Shown here piece by piece: positions 8,376 through 16,721 of a DNA stretch of 64,000 bases; within the stretch, counting starts at the first letter, position 1; every line of letters begins with the position of its first letter. The DNA lies in contig NZ_WOEY01000138.1 of assembly GCF_013177695.1 (NCBI RefSeq), positions 19,594 to 83,593 of the forward strand. The letters are read 5' to 3'. Position numbers and translations under genes: made by a program. The notes beneath the pieces are model-generated. The model was not told the DNA's origin. It did not search any database and saw nothing but the letters and a program-made list of their open reading frames with translations. This DNA comes from Paraburkholderia solitsugae (GTDB lineage: Bacteria > Pseudomonadota > Gammaproteobacteria > Burkholderiales > Burkholderiaceae).

Positions 8376-10094
8376 ATGGCGGTAACCACTGAAAGCCCGC
8401 AGCAAAACGCGCAACAAAGTGACAAGGCTGATGATCTCGCGGCGTCGGCTGCGGAGGGAATGCTGGGTCCGAATCCCTTTGTCGGTCTGCGGCCGTGCGA
8501 CATCGTCGCCACCGCGCAGCAAATCGGCGTTCAGGCATGGCGGCAACCGGGTTTGGTCCTGGAGCAGGAAGTGGCTTTCGCTCGCGAGCTTTTAGCGCTT
8601 TTCTCGGGTAGCGCGGAATCCACGCCGCCAAAGGGCGACAAACGCTTCGCCGACGCCACATGGCAGAACAATTCGCTGTATCGCTTAACGTTGCAAGGCT
8701 ACCTCGCGTGGCGCAATGCGCTTGCGGGTTTCGTTGACCGCTCCGCGCTGGATCCCACTAACAAGGAGCGTGCACGGTTCGTGATGTCGCTCATTACGGA
8801 CGCGGCGTCTCCGACGAACACGCTGCTGGGCAATCCTGCCGCGCTCAAGAAGGTCATTGATACGGGTGGCGCCAGTCTGGTGGATGGCTGCAACAACGTC
8901 GTGATGGATCTGCTCAAGAATCGCGGCATGCCCGCGCAAGTCAACAAGACGGCTTTCGAGGTGGGCAAGAACCTCGGTACATCCACAGGCGCGGTCGTGT
9001 TTCGCAACGAAGTGCTGGAACTGATCCAGTACGCGCCGACGACGCAGCAGGTCTACAGCCGGCCGCAACTGATCGTGCCGCCGCAGATCAACAAGTTCTA
9101 CATCTTCGATCTCTCCGAGGGCAAGAGCATCGTCGACTATCTGGTCAAGAACGAGCTCCAGGTGTTTGTCGTCAGCTGGCGCAATCCGACCGCGGCGCAA
9201 AGCCATTGGGATCTGGACACGTACGTCCGCGCACTTGTGGAAGCCATTGCGGCGGTGCGCGAGATCACCGGGTGCGACGACGTCAACCTGCATGGCGCCT
9301 GCTCCGGTGCGATGACCATTTCGGCCTTGCTGGGACATCTCGCAAGCAAGGGTGAAAAGACGGTCAATGCCACCACGCTGATGGTCGCCGTACTCGACAA
9401 TATCGCCGACTCGCAACTCGGTCTCTTTGCGACGCCGGAGGCGATTGCGGCGGCCAAGCAGCACAGCATCTCACGCGGGGTGCTGGCGGGCGAGGAAATG
9501 GGACGCGTCTTCGCCTGGATGAGACCCAACGATCTGGTGTGGAACTACTGGGTCAACAATTACTTGCTGGGCAACGCACCGCCTGCTTTTGACGTCCTTT
9601 ACTGGAACAACGATACGACCCGGCTCCCGGCGAAGCTGCATGGCCAGTTGCTCGACATTTTCACGCAGAATCTGTTCAGCAAGCCTGGCGCGCTGACTGT
9701 GCTGGGCACGCCGATTGACCTGTTCCAGGTCAAGTGTGACAAGTATGTGGTGGCAGGTATGACGGATCACATTACGCCGTGGAAGGGTGTGTACAACACC
9801 GCTACGACGTTTGGCGGGAATACCCGTTTCGTCTTGAGTTCAAGCGGTCATATTCAGAGCCTGATCAACCCGCCCGGCAATCCGAAGGCGAAGTTCTACC
9901 TCAACGCCGAGTTGCCGGCCAACGCCGATGCGTGGCTTGCCGGCGCACAGGCTGAAACGGATTCGTGGTGGGCCAACTGGAGAGACTGGCTGGTCGCCCG
10001 TTCCGGCGACAAGCGTGCAGCGCCGGCGGCGCTCGGCAGCGAACAGCACCCGGCCGGTGTGAAAGCACCCGGGACCTATGTTTCGGAAGCCTAA
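8376..10094 (+). CDS. phaC: PHA synthase, class II (medium-chain-length) type
   Basis: A 572-residue poly(3-hydroxyalkanoate) synthase that polymerises (R)-3-hydroxyacyl-CoA on granules. The catalytic triad is visible: Cys309 in the lipase-like box HGACSGAM, Asp464 in TDHITPWK and His492 in SSSGHIQS. Long stretches match the Pseudomonas PhaC1/PhaC2 pattern from memory, for example QINKFYIFDLSEGKS, RPNDLVWNYWVNNYLLGN, FDVLYWNNDTTRLPA and a C-terminal PGTYV. Class I synthases of Burkholderiaceae differ in these regions. The box has Ala312 where GxCxGG enzymes usually have the second Gly. ATG 8376 follows AAGGAG. It sits between the phaJ-like hydratase and the phasin. Confidence 0.93.
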   Translation: MAVTTESPQQNAQQSDKADDLAASAAEGMLGPNPFVGLRPCDIVATAQQIGVQAWRQPGLVLEQEVAFARELLALFSGSAESTPPKGDKRFADATWQNNSLYRLTLQGYLAWRNALAGFVDRSALDPTNKERARFVMSLITDAASPTNTLLGNPAALKKVIDTGGASLVDGCNNVVMDLLKNRGMPAQVNKTAFEVGKNLGTSTGAVVFRNEVLELIQYAPTTQQVYSRPQLIVPPQINKFYIFDLSEGKSIVDYLVKNELQVFVVSWRNPTAAQSHWDLDTYVRALVEAIAAVREITGCDDVNLHGACSGAMTISALLGHLASKGEKTVNATTLMVAVLDNIADSQLGLFATPEAIAAAKQHSISRGVLAGEEMGRVFAWMRPNDLVWNYWVNNYLLGNAPPAFDVLYWNNDTTRLPAKLHGQLLDIFTQNLFSKPGALTVLGTPIDLFQVKCDKYVVAGMTDHITPWKGVYNTATTFGGNTRFVLSSSGHIQSLINPPGNPKAKFYLNAELPANADAWLAGAQAETDSWWANWRDWLVARSGDKRAAPAALGSEQHPAGVKAPGTYVSEA

Positions 10095-10155
10095 GCGGCA
10101 TCGTCGCCGAATAGCAAAACCGATTTTTTTTTGCAACTACTTTAACGGAGTCATC

Positions 10156-10578
10156 ATGGCAGCAACCCAACCCAGCAATATCTTTGGTGAATATACGAAG
10201 CTCATCACGCAGTTCAAGCTGCCGGGCGTCGACGTAGCCGCAATCCTCGAGTCGCGCCGCAAGGACATTGAAGCGCTCGCCGAGGCGAATATGACTGCAC
10301 TCGCCGGTGTACAGCAACTCGGTCAGAAGCAGATGGATATCGCGCGTTCGTCGATGACTGAACTGCAATCGCTCGTGACCCGCTTGAGGACCCCCGGCAG
10401 CGAATCTGCTGCGGCAACGGGAGAAGGCGTTCAAAAGGCACTGCAAAAAGCCTTCGTGGACATGCAGGAACTCGCGGATGCCGCGTACCGGGCTCAAACC
10501 GACAGTATCGCTGTCGTCACGAAGCGTTTTGCGGAGCATGTCGAGGAACTGAAAGCGCTCGTGCAGCCCAAGAAGTAA
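10156..10578 (+). CDS. phaP: phasin (Phasin_2 family PHA granule protein)
   Basis: A 140-residue, mostly helical amphipathic protein without signal peptide. It has the family pattern FGEYTKLITQFKLPGVD at the N-terminus, then a Lys/Ala/Gln-rich helix (ESRRKDIEALAEANMTAL) and a C-terminal helix ending in Lys residues. Phasins coat PHA granules and influence granule size and synthase activity. Start ATG 10156 has GGAG at 10147-10150; the frame is open upstream to 10078 but that overlaps the end of phaC. This is the burkholderial phasin type, not the PhaF/PhaI type that normally accompanies class II synthases, so the operon looks hybrid. Confidence 0.88.
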   Translation: MAATQPSNIFGEYTKLITQFKLPGVDVAAILESRRKDIEALAEANMTALAGVQQLGQKQMDIARSSMTELQSLVTRLRTPGSESAAATGEGVQKALQKAFVDMQELADAAYRAQTDSIAVVTKRFAEHVEELKALVQPKK

Positions 10579-10636
10579 CGGGCGGGTGCGAGCCGCCATC
10601 ATAACGAAACGAAGCGTCCAACCTGGGGCCAACCGG

Positions 10637-11479
10637 ATGACCGACTTACAAACAAGCGCGGAGTCTATCGACGCCATGCAAATTCAGATGATCGATCTGG
10701 ACGGCCAGTTGCTGCGTGTCGCAGTCCGGCCCGGTAGCGACGCTTCGCCCCCGCTGCTCTTATTCAATGGCATCGGAGCGAATCTTGAACTCGTTGAGCC
10801 GTTCGTTACAGCACTAGATGACGTAACAGTCGTCATCTTCGACGTCCCCGGCGTTGGCGGTTCGCCCGCTCCCTTGATCCCGTATCGGTTCTCGACGCTT
10901 GCCGTCCTGGCCGACAAGCTGCTGACGCGGCTCGGTTACGTCGACCCGGTCGACGTGCTCGGCGTATCGTGGGGTGGGGCGCTGGCCCAGCAGTTCGCAC
11001 ACCTTTACCCCGAGCGTTGCCGCAGGCTGATTCTCGCGGCCACGTCGCCTGGGGTAATCATGGTGCCTGCCCGGCTGTCGGTACTTTCAAAACTGATCGG
11101 GCCGCGACGCTATACCGACCCGGCCTACCTGCGGAAAATCGGAGCCGAGATATACGGGGGCGCCTACCGTCACGATCCCGCGTTGCTCGAGGAACACAGC
11201 CGACATATCGAGCCGCCGCGCGGCCGTGGCTATCTTTATCAGTTGCTGGCCGCATCGGGTTGGACCAGCTTGCCGTGGCTAGGCGGCCTTCGGCAAACGA
11301 CGCTCATCATGCATGGCAACGACGACCCGATTGTGCCGCTCACGAATGCAAAGATTCTCGCGGCAAGGATTCGACATGCGACCCTGCATGTGATAGATGA
11401 CGGCCATCTATTTCTGATCACCCGGGCAAAAGAAGTCGCTCCGGTGGTGAAGCGGTTCCTGCGGCAGGAGGCGCGTTGA
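10637..11479 (+). CDS. phaZ: intracellular medium-chain-length PHA depolymerase
   Basis: A 280-residue alpha/beta hydrolase without signal peptide. It has the nucleophile elbow GVSWGG (Ser111), an acid in GNDDPIVP (Asp229/230) and His257 in DDGHLFLITRA. The pattern FNGIGANLELV, FDVPGVGGS, GGALAQQFAH.YPERC and the His motif are those of Pseudomonas intracellular mcl-PHA depolymerase PhaZ (from memory), not of the class I PHB depolymerases. It would hydrolyse stored PHA to 3-hydroxy fatty acids. The start is uncertain: ATG 10637 is chosen; GTG 10586 (17 residues longer) and ATG 10676 are alternatives. Its stop overlaps the TTG start of the next gene, implying translational coupling. Confidence 0.9.
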   Translation: MTDLQTSAESIDAMQIQMIDLDGQLLRVAVRPGSDASPPLLLFNGIGANLELVEPFVTALDDVTVVIFDVPGVGGSPAPLIPYRFSTLAVLADKLLTRLGYVDPVDVLGVSWGGALAQQFAHLYPERCRRLILAATSPGVIMVPARLSVLSKLIGPRRYTDPAYLRKIGAEIYGGAYRHDPALLEEHSRHIEPPRGRGYLYQLLAASGWTSLPWLGGLRQTTLIMHGNDDPIVPLTNAKILAARIRHATLHVIDDGHLFLITRAKEVAPVVKRFLRQEAR

Positions 11480-12765
11480 GTTTCGTGACGCAGAGGAGCG
11501 GAAATTTACAGCGTGCGGCGCTCGACCCAACCGGGGACAGGAAGCTCGCCCGGTTGAAGCGCATGCGCACGACGGCGACCTGTTTGCTCGCGGCGATGAT
11601 CGTGCTGCTGCTCGTCTGCGTGGCCTGGCAGGCGCAGCATCCGTGGCTCGCATGGCCACGGGCTTTTGCCGAGGCGGGTACAGTCGGTGCGATCGCGGAC
11701 TGGTATGCCGTCGTCGCATTGTTCCGGTACCCGTGCGGGATCCCGATTCCGCACACGGCCATCATTCCGAAGAACCAGCAGCGCATCGCCGAGAGTCTGG
11801 GCAGCTTCGTCGAGGAAAACTTCCTGACCCCCGAACTTATCATCGGGCGACTGAGTGGTTTCAACGCGGCCCAAGCGCTGGCGGGATGGCTCGCAGTACC
11901 TGAAAACAGCGCGGTGGTCGCGGATGTGGTGGCCGGCTCGCTTCCCCGATTGCTCGAAGACATCGACGAGAGGGACGTCGAGCATCTCTTCGACCGACTG
12001 GTGATGCCGCGCTTGCGCACGCTCGAGGTATCACGCCTCGCGGGCCAGGTCCTGACCATCCTTACCGAAGGCAACCGTCATCAGCCCCTGCTGGATCGCG
12101 GACTGAGCGCCGTGGAAACGTGGTTGAGCACCAACGTGAGCCTGATCAAGGCGAAGTTCAGCGAGGCGTCGAAATTCACGATGGCGTCGCTGGACGCCTA
12201 CATCGTCAACAAGTTTGTCGAAGGCATCGTCGCGCTCATCCACGAGGTCGCGGCGAACCCGGAGCACGAGCTTCGAAGCCGGTTCGACGTGGCGGTCGAC
12301 GATCTGTCCCACAACCTGCGGACCTCAGCGGTTTATCGCCGGTTTGGCCGACTGTTGCTGCGCGACTGCATTCGGCATCTTGAAGAGGGGGGCTATTACC
12401 GTGTCATGCTCGATCACGTCCGTGCGACCGTGCTTGCTGATCTCGCAGGCAAGGACTCTGTCGTGCGCGACATGCTGACCGGGACATTCGTATCTATCGG
12501 TAAAGGCGTGGCAAGTGAGTCTTCCATTCAGCACAAGTTGAACGCGTGGTGGCTTGATATTGCCGGCCTGCTCGTGCTGCGCCATCGCCATCAGCTGTCG
12601 GCGCTGATAACTGACGTCGTGAAAGGCTGGGACGCGAAGGAGGTGAGCCACAAGATCGAGGCCGAGATCGGTCGCGACCTGCAATACATCCGAATCAACG
12701 GCACGTTTGTCGGTGGCGCGGTGGGCGTCCTGATCCACGCATGTGTATTGCTTGTTTTGCGGTAA
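11476..12765 (+). CDS. DUF445 family membrane-anchored protein
   Basis: A 429-residue protein with one N-terminal hydrophobic segment (about residues 34-52), the DUF445 signature GTVGAIADWYAVVALFRYP, long helical regions and a second hydrophobic segment at the C-terminal end. Function of DUF445 is unknown. The TTG start at 11476 overlaps the phaZ stop and sits just after AGGAGG, so it is strongly coupled to phaZ; the next in-frame ATG (11563) lacks such a site and would cut into the first membrane segment. Membership in a PHA operon suggests a role at the membrane during granule formation or export of products, which is speculation. Confidence 0.85.
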   Translation: MSFVTQRSGNLQRAALDPTGDRKLARLKRMRTTATCLLAAMIVLLLVCVAWQAQHPWLAWPRAFAEAGTVGAIADWYAVVALFRYPCGIPIPHTAIIPKNQQRIAESLGSFVEENFLTPELIIGRLSGFNAAQALAGWLAVPENSAVVADVVAGSLPRLLEDIDERDVEHLFDRLVMPRLRTLEVSRLAGQVLTILTEGNRHQPLLDRGLSAVETWLSTNVSLIKAKFSEASKFTMASLDAYIVNKFVEGIVALIHEVAANPEHELRSRFDVAVDDLSHNLRTSAVYRRFGRLLLRDCIRHLEEGGYYRVMLDHVRATVLADLAGKDSVVRDMLTGTFVSIGKGVASESSIQHKLNAWWLDIAGLLVLRHRHQLSALITDVVKGWDAKEVSHKIEAEIGRDLQYIRINGTFVGGAVGVLIHACVLLVLR

Positions 12766-12794
12766 GCCAGGTACCACCCGCGTATCGGGCGCTG

Positions 12795-15617
12795 CTAGCT
12801 ATGCTTGACCAATCCGAGCGCCTGTGCGCGCGAGACGGCTTGGGCGCGTTTGTCGACTTCCAGCTTCGTAAAAATACTCTTGACGTGGGATTTGACCGTC
12901 TCAGGTGTGATCCCGAGCGTGCGCGCAATTTCCTTGTTTGACTGTCCCTGTGCGATCAACTCGACGATGCCGCGCTCACGCGAGCTGAGGCGGTCACGCT
13001 CGCCTTCTGGCTGGGGTTGGCTGTTGGGTTCGTACTGTGCTCGCCAGCTATTCAGCAGACGGTCTAGCCAGGTCACGATTTCCTGCGCTTTGGCGGTAGT
13101 AGTGGTGCGGGCGCTGTCGCGCGCCAGCTTCAATAGCGGACCGATCTCCGGCCCATGATCGATAATGGACTGGCAAATCCCAGCAGGCGCCGCGACCGTC
13201 GCAACCTGGTGGAATATGTCGAGCGCCCGGTCGCGCTCGCCCGCGTTCAGCCACGCCAGCGCGAGGAGGGATCGCAGTCGCAGTGCGAGATAGGTTCCAT
13301 GGAGGTGTTCGAGACGCTCCAGCGCACCGTTCAATATCGTGACCGCCTCCTGGGTCTGCTGCCGTCGTATCGCCAGGTACGCGGCCCCAAGGTCCCGGTA
13401 GTTTTCGATCTCCGGCGAGACCGGAACGGACGACCCGGCGTTGGCGGTAGCCAACTGACGTAGTTGTGCCACGCACGCGGCTGCTTCGGCAAGCCTGCCT
13501 TCCGCGAGATTGAGCCGGGTTCTTTCCGAGAGCCCGGCAGCGACCAGCCGGTTCCATCGACGTGCCTGACCCAGTTCCTGTCCTCTGTCGAGCAAGACAT
13601 ACGCGTGCGCAAAATTGCCGCGCGCCACGGCGATTCGAATGAGTATGCGATAGCCAATCAGCACGCTGTCGAGAAATACCGCAAGGTCAATAACCGGCAT
13701 GAGTTCGACGAGCAGCGCTTCGGCTTCGTCCAGCCGGCCCTGTTCATAATGCAATTGCGCGAGCATCGGCGCGCACAACGCCGCCGCTATCGACTGCGGA
13801 CCCGAATACTCCTCGGCAAGCGCCATCGCTTCGTTGAAACGGCGCTCCGCGAGCGGACAGCGCAGCTGCTGCATTTCCACATGACCGAGCAGGCAAAGCC
13901 GGTAGACCGAGGAAAATACGCTGCGTTGATCTTCCGCGATCGAGTCGGGAATCCACGGCGTGGCGTGCAGCGCGTCGAGATTGCCCGCTTTCCAGTGGCA
14001 GAAACGGGCTACGTTGGAGACCACGTTGGTGGTCCACGAATCGCGCGATGGCCGGTCCAGATAGTCTTGCGTGAGCGCGAGCGCCCGTTGCGGGTCATCC
14101 TGTAAGGCTGCAAGTGTCGCGCGAAGCGCGACGCACTCCGAGCGGACGTGGTCCGCGTCGATACCCTTGCGCGCGGCATCGTGTTCGATCGAATCCAGCA
14201 TCGTGACCGCGTCATCGAAGCGCAAGGCGAGTACCGTGCCCCAGGCGATCGCAAGCGTGACCGTGATCTGTGCGCGCATCAGGTCGGCCGGGAATTGACG
14301 TTGCCAGCCGACCAGCGTGAGCAGATCGCCGCCTTTGAGGAGGGCCATGGCGCAGTGTTCCATGAGGCGAATGGCCTCGTCGGTCGCGCCGGCCGCAATC
14401 GCGTGCCTGACTGCGTCGGTCCACTGGTGCTGCGCCGCATACCATTGCCACGCGCGGCGATGCAGTTCGGTGATCTCGTCGTGATGCGGTGCCTCCAGCC
14501 GACGCTGCAGATACTCGGCCATGAGCGGGTGATAGCGGAACCAGTGCCCTTCCAGGTCCAGCGGCTCCAGCAGCAACTGGCGCGCGACAATGGCGTCCAG
14601 CATCGCCTGGCTCGGCGCGAGGCCGGTAAGCGCCTCACACAGCGGTGCGCTCAGACGATCGAGTATCGCCGTACGCAACATGAACTCGAGCATCCCGGTT
14701 GGTAAGGACTGCAGTATGTCTTCGAGGTAGTCTGCCAGCGGCCTCGACGCGCCGCTCGGCGCGCTTGGCCGCCAGCCTTGGGGGCGATCCTTCCGGGACA
14801 GCACCGAGGAGGAGATGCGCAGCGCCGCCGCCCAGCCTTCGGTGGTGGCGAAGAGTGACTTCACGTCGATGGTGCCGTGCTTGTCCGGGCATTCGTGCTC
14901 GACGAAGCGGCGCGTCTCGTCGAAGTTGAATCTCAAGGTCGATGCGTCGATTTCCAGCAGATCGTTGTGGGCGCGCAGCTTGGCCGTAGGAAAAGGGGGA
15001 TCCGTTCGCGTGCAGAGCACCACGTGGACCTGCGAGGGCACATTGGCGATGAACAGCGACATCGCTTCGTGAATCGGCGTCTCGCTGATCAGGTGATAGT
15101 CGTCGATGAAAAGGTAGACCTCGTCGTCGACATCGATCAGCTCGTTGATCAGCGTCGTCGCCAGCGAATTCGCCGGCACAAACGACGCTTCGGCGGTCAA
15201 GCCGATCACTGAAGTGCCGACGTTACCGCAGGCTTGCCGCAATGCGTGCGCGAGATGATTGAAGAAGCGGGCGGGCTCGTTATCTTCGGCGTCGAGCGAT
15301 AGCCAGGCCACCCGCGCACTGCTCGTGCCGAGCAACTTGAGCCAGGTGAGCGCGAGCGACGTCTTGCCAAATCCAGCCGGAGCCTTGATCACCGTCAGGC
15401 GCTTCGTTTCCGTCTGCGCAGCAAGCGAGGCAAGGCGCGGGCGATCGATCAGGCCGGCGGGCAGGCGTGGCGGAAAAACCTTCGTTGCGAGGACGAGAGG
15501 TGGCCTGTTCGGGGGCGGCGGTTTTGTCGCGTTTATTGCTTTCGTCGCTTCTGTCACGTGCATCAGCTGCTCCAGGCGTTCGGGTTGACCCTGGCTACCA
15601 CCCCCCATCCATCCCAT
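12795..15617 (-). CDS. MalT/AlkS-like ATP-dependent LuxR-family transcriptional activator
   Basis: A 940-residue STAND-type regulator. Near the N-terminus is LVLATKVFPPRLPAGLIDRPRL, the entry pattern of MalT-like proteins, then Walker A APAGFGKTSLAL and Walker B VYLFIDDYHL, a TPR-like helical middle, and a C-terminal LuxR helix-turn-helix (LSSRERGIVELIAQGQSNKE). Start ATG 15617 has GGGGAG four bases upstream; a longer frame from 15905 is rejected. MalT-type proteins bind an inducer and ATP to activate transcription, and AlkS of alkane degraders is in this group. It ends 29 bp from the convergent DUF445 gene and is divergent from etfBA, so it probably activates the flanking acyl-CoA genes. Confidence 0.9.
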   Translation of the reverse strand: MGWMGGGSQGQPERLEQLMHVTEATKAINATKPPPPNRPPLVLATKVFPPRLPAGLIDRPRLASLAAQTETKRLTVIKAPAGFGKTSLALTWLKLLGTSSARVAWLSLDAEDNEPARFFNHLAHALRQACGNVGTSVIGLTAEASFVPANSLATTLINELIDVDDEVYLFIDDYHLISETPIHEAMSLFIANVPSQVHVVLCTRTDPPFPTAKLRAHNDLLEIDASTLRFNFDETRRFVEHECPDKHGTIDVKSLFATTEGWAAALRISSSVLSRKDRPQGWRPSAPSGASRPLADYLEDILQSLPTGMLEFMLRTAILDRLSAPLCEALTGLAPSQAMLDAIVARQLLLEPLDLEGHWFRYHPLMAEYLQRRLEAPHHDEITELHRRAWQWYAAQHQWTDAVRHAIAAGATDEAIRLMEHCAMALLKGGDLLTLVGWQRQFPADLMRAQITVTLAIAWGTVLALRFDDAVTMLDSIEHDAARKGIDADHVRSECVALRATLAALQDDPQRALALTQDYLDRPSRDSWTTNVVSNVARFCHWKAGNLDALHATPWIPDSIAEDQRSVFSSVYRLCLLGHVEMQQLRCPLAERRFNEAMALAEEYSGPQSIAAALCAPMLAQLHYEQGRLDEAEALLVELMPVIDLAVFLDSVLIGYRILIRIAVARGNFAHAYVLLDRGQELGQARRWNRLVAAGLSERTRLNLAEGRLAEAAACVAQLRQLATANAGSSVPVSPEIENYRDLGAAYLAIRRQQTQEAVTILNGALERLEHLHGTYLALRLRSLLALAWLNAGERDRALDIFHQVATVAAPAGICQSIIDHGPEIGPLLKLARDSARTTTTAKAQEIVTWLDRLLNSWRAQYEPNSQPQPEGERDRLSSRERGIVELIAQGQSNKEIARTLGITPETVKSHVKSIFTKLEVDKRAQAVSRAQALGLVKHS

Positions 15618-15810
15618 CGTGCTCCCCTTTACGGGGGATTCTGCGCGGTGCTGCGCTCGGACACTATGGATTCCAGCGAGCAGACGCGCAGTTCCGCAAC
15701 GGGACAACGGAGCAACCGGCCGGTCATGGGTGATTGCCCTTCGGCGGGCTGTGCCTGAACGGGTGTCTTGCTCAGGAAATGATACGCCCAACCACCCTAA
15801 GGGAGGAGAC
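15618..15810. other. regulatory stretch between divergent MalT-like regulator and etf operon
   Basis: With the small ORF that follows, this region separates the two divergent transcription units. No promoter element is clear enough to mark. It is the expected binding region for the MalT-like activator. Confidence 0.35.
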
Positions 15811-15918
15811 ATGTCTAGCGCATCGAATCGTATTGCGGCGCACAAACCCGGGCCGGCGGCACGTATCCACGACGAACACAACGACACCTCGAACGATCGG
15901 TTCACATGGCCGGCGTGA
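15811..15918 (+). CDS. 35-residue small ORF with strong ribosome binding site upstream of etfB
   Basis: An ATG at 15811 lies seven bases after AAGGGAGGAG and opens a 35-codon frame ending TGA at 15918, 38 bp before etfB. The predicted peptide is hydrophilic (begins MSSASNRIAAHKPG, ends RFTWPA), with no membrane segment. The ribosome site is among the strongest in the window. It may be a leader peptide controlling the etfBA-dehydrogenase operon or a small protein; I do not recognise it. It could also be a chance ORF. Confidence 0.45.
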   Translation: MSSASNRIAAHKPGPAARIHDEHNDTSNDRFTWPA

Positions 15919-15956
15919 CGGAGTACCCGGAGTCCTTTATCGAAACGGAGTAGGCA

Positions 15957-16706
15957 ATGAAAGTACTGGTTCCTGTCAAACGCGTCGTCGACGCGAATGT
16001 GAGAGTCCGCGTGAAAGCCGACGGCAGCGCCGTCGACATCGCGAATGTGAAGCTGTCGATGAACCCGTTCGACGAAATCAGCGTGGAAGAGGCCGTGCGT
16101 TTGAAGGAAGCCGGCGTGGCCTCAGAGGTGGTGGTCGTGTCCTGTGGGGTGCAGGCTTGCCAGGAAACGTTGCGCACGGCGATGGCGACAGGTGCTGACC
16201 GCGGCATCCTCGTCGAGACCGACGTCGAGTTGCAGCCGCTCGCCGTGGCGAAGCTGCTCAAGGCACTGGTGGACAAGGAGCAGCCGCAACTCGTGATGCT
16301 CGGCAAGCAGGCCATCGATGACGACGCGAACCAGGTCGGCCAGATGCTCGCGGCGCTGCTCGGCTGGCCGCAGGCGACCTTCGCATCGAAGGTGAGCGTC
16401 GAAGCAGGCAAGGCGATCGTGACACGCGAGATCGACGGTGGACTCGAGACGATCGAGGTCGATCTGCCGGCCGTTGTGACTACCGATCTCCGGCTCAACA
16501 CACCGCGCTATGCGACGCTGCCCAACATCATGAAGGCGAAGAAGAAGCCGCTCGACGTGGTGGCACCCGCTGCCCTCGGCGTCGACATCGCGCCGCGCCT
16601 GTCGACGCTGAACCTTGCCGAACCGGCGAAACGCGCGGCGGGCATGCGCGTCGCCGACGCCGCGGATCTCGTGGCCAAGCTCAAGAACGTCGCACGCGTC
16701 ATCTGA
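15957..16706 (+). CDS. etfB: electron transfer flavoprotein beta subunit
   Basis: A 249-residue ETF small subunit. It begins MKVLVPVKRVVDANVRVRVK and has the ISVEEAVRLKEAG segment, the AMP-binding region (LLVMLGKQAIDDDANQVGQ-like) and the recognition-loop area after LNTPRYATLPNIMKAKKKPL. With EtfA it carries electrons from acyl-CoA dehydrogenase to ETF:quinone oxidoreductase. ATG 15957 follows GGAG. It is followed after 15 bp by etfA and then an acyl-CoA dehydrogenase, so this looks like a pathway-specific ETF pair rather than the housekeeping one. Confidence 0.95.
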   Translation: MKVLVPVKRVVDANVRVRVKADGSAVDIANVKLSMNPFDEISVEEAVRLKEAGVASEVVVVSCGVQACQETLRTAMATGADRGILVETDVELQPLAVAKLLKALVDKEQPQLVMLGKQAIDDDANQVGQMLAALLGWPQATFASKVSVEAGKAIVTREIDGGLETIEVDLPAVVTTDLRLNTPRYATLPNIMKAKKKPLDVVAPAALGVDIAPRLSTLNLAEPAKRAAGMRVADAADLVAKLKNVARVI

Positions 16707-16721
16707 CCGGAAGAGGGAACC

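Noticed and set aside
15618..15905. 96-residue N-terminal extension of the MalT-like regulator
   Set aside because: No homology to the family start, and ATG 15617 has a strong ribosome site; the extension would also overlap the small ORF region.
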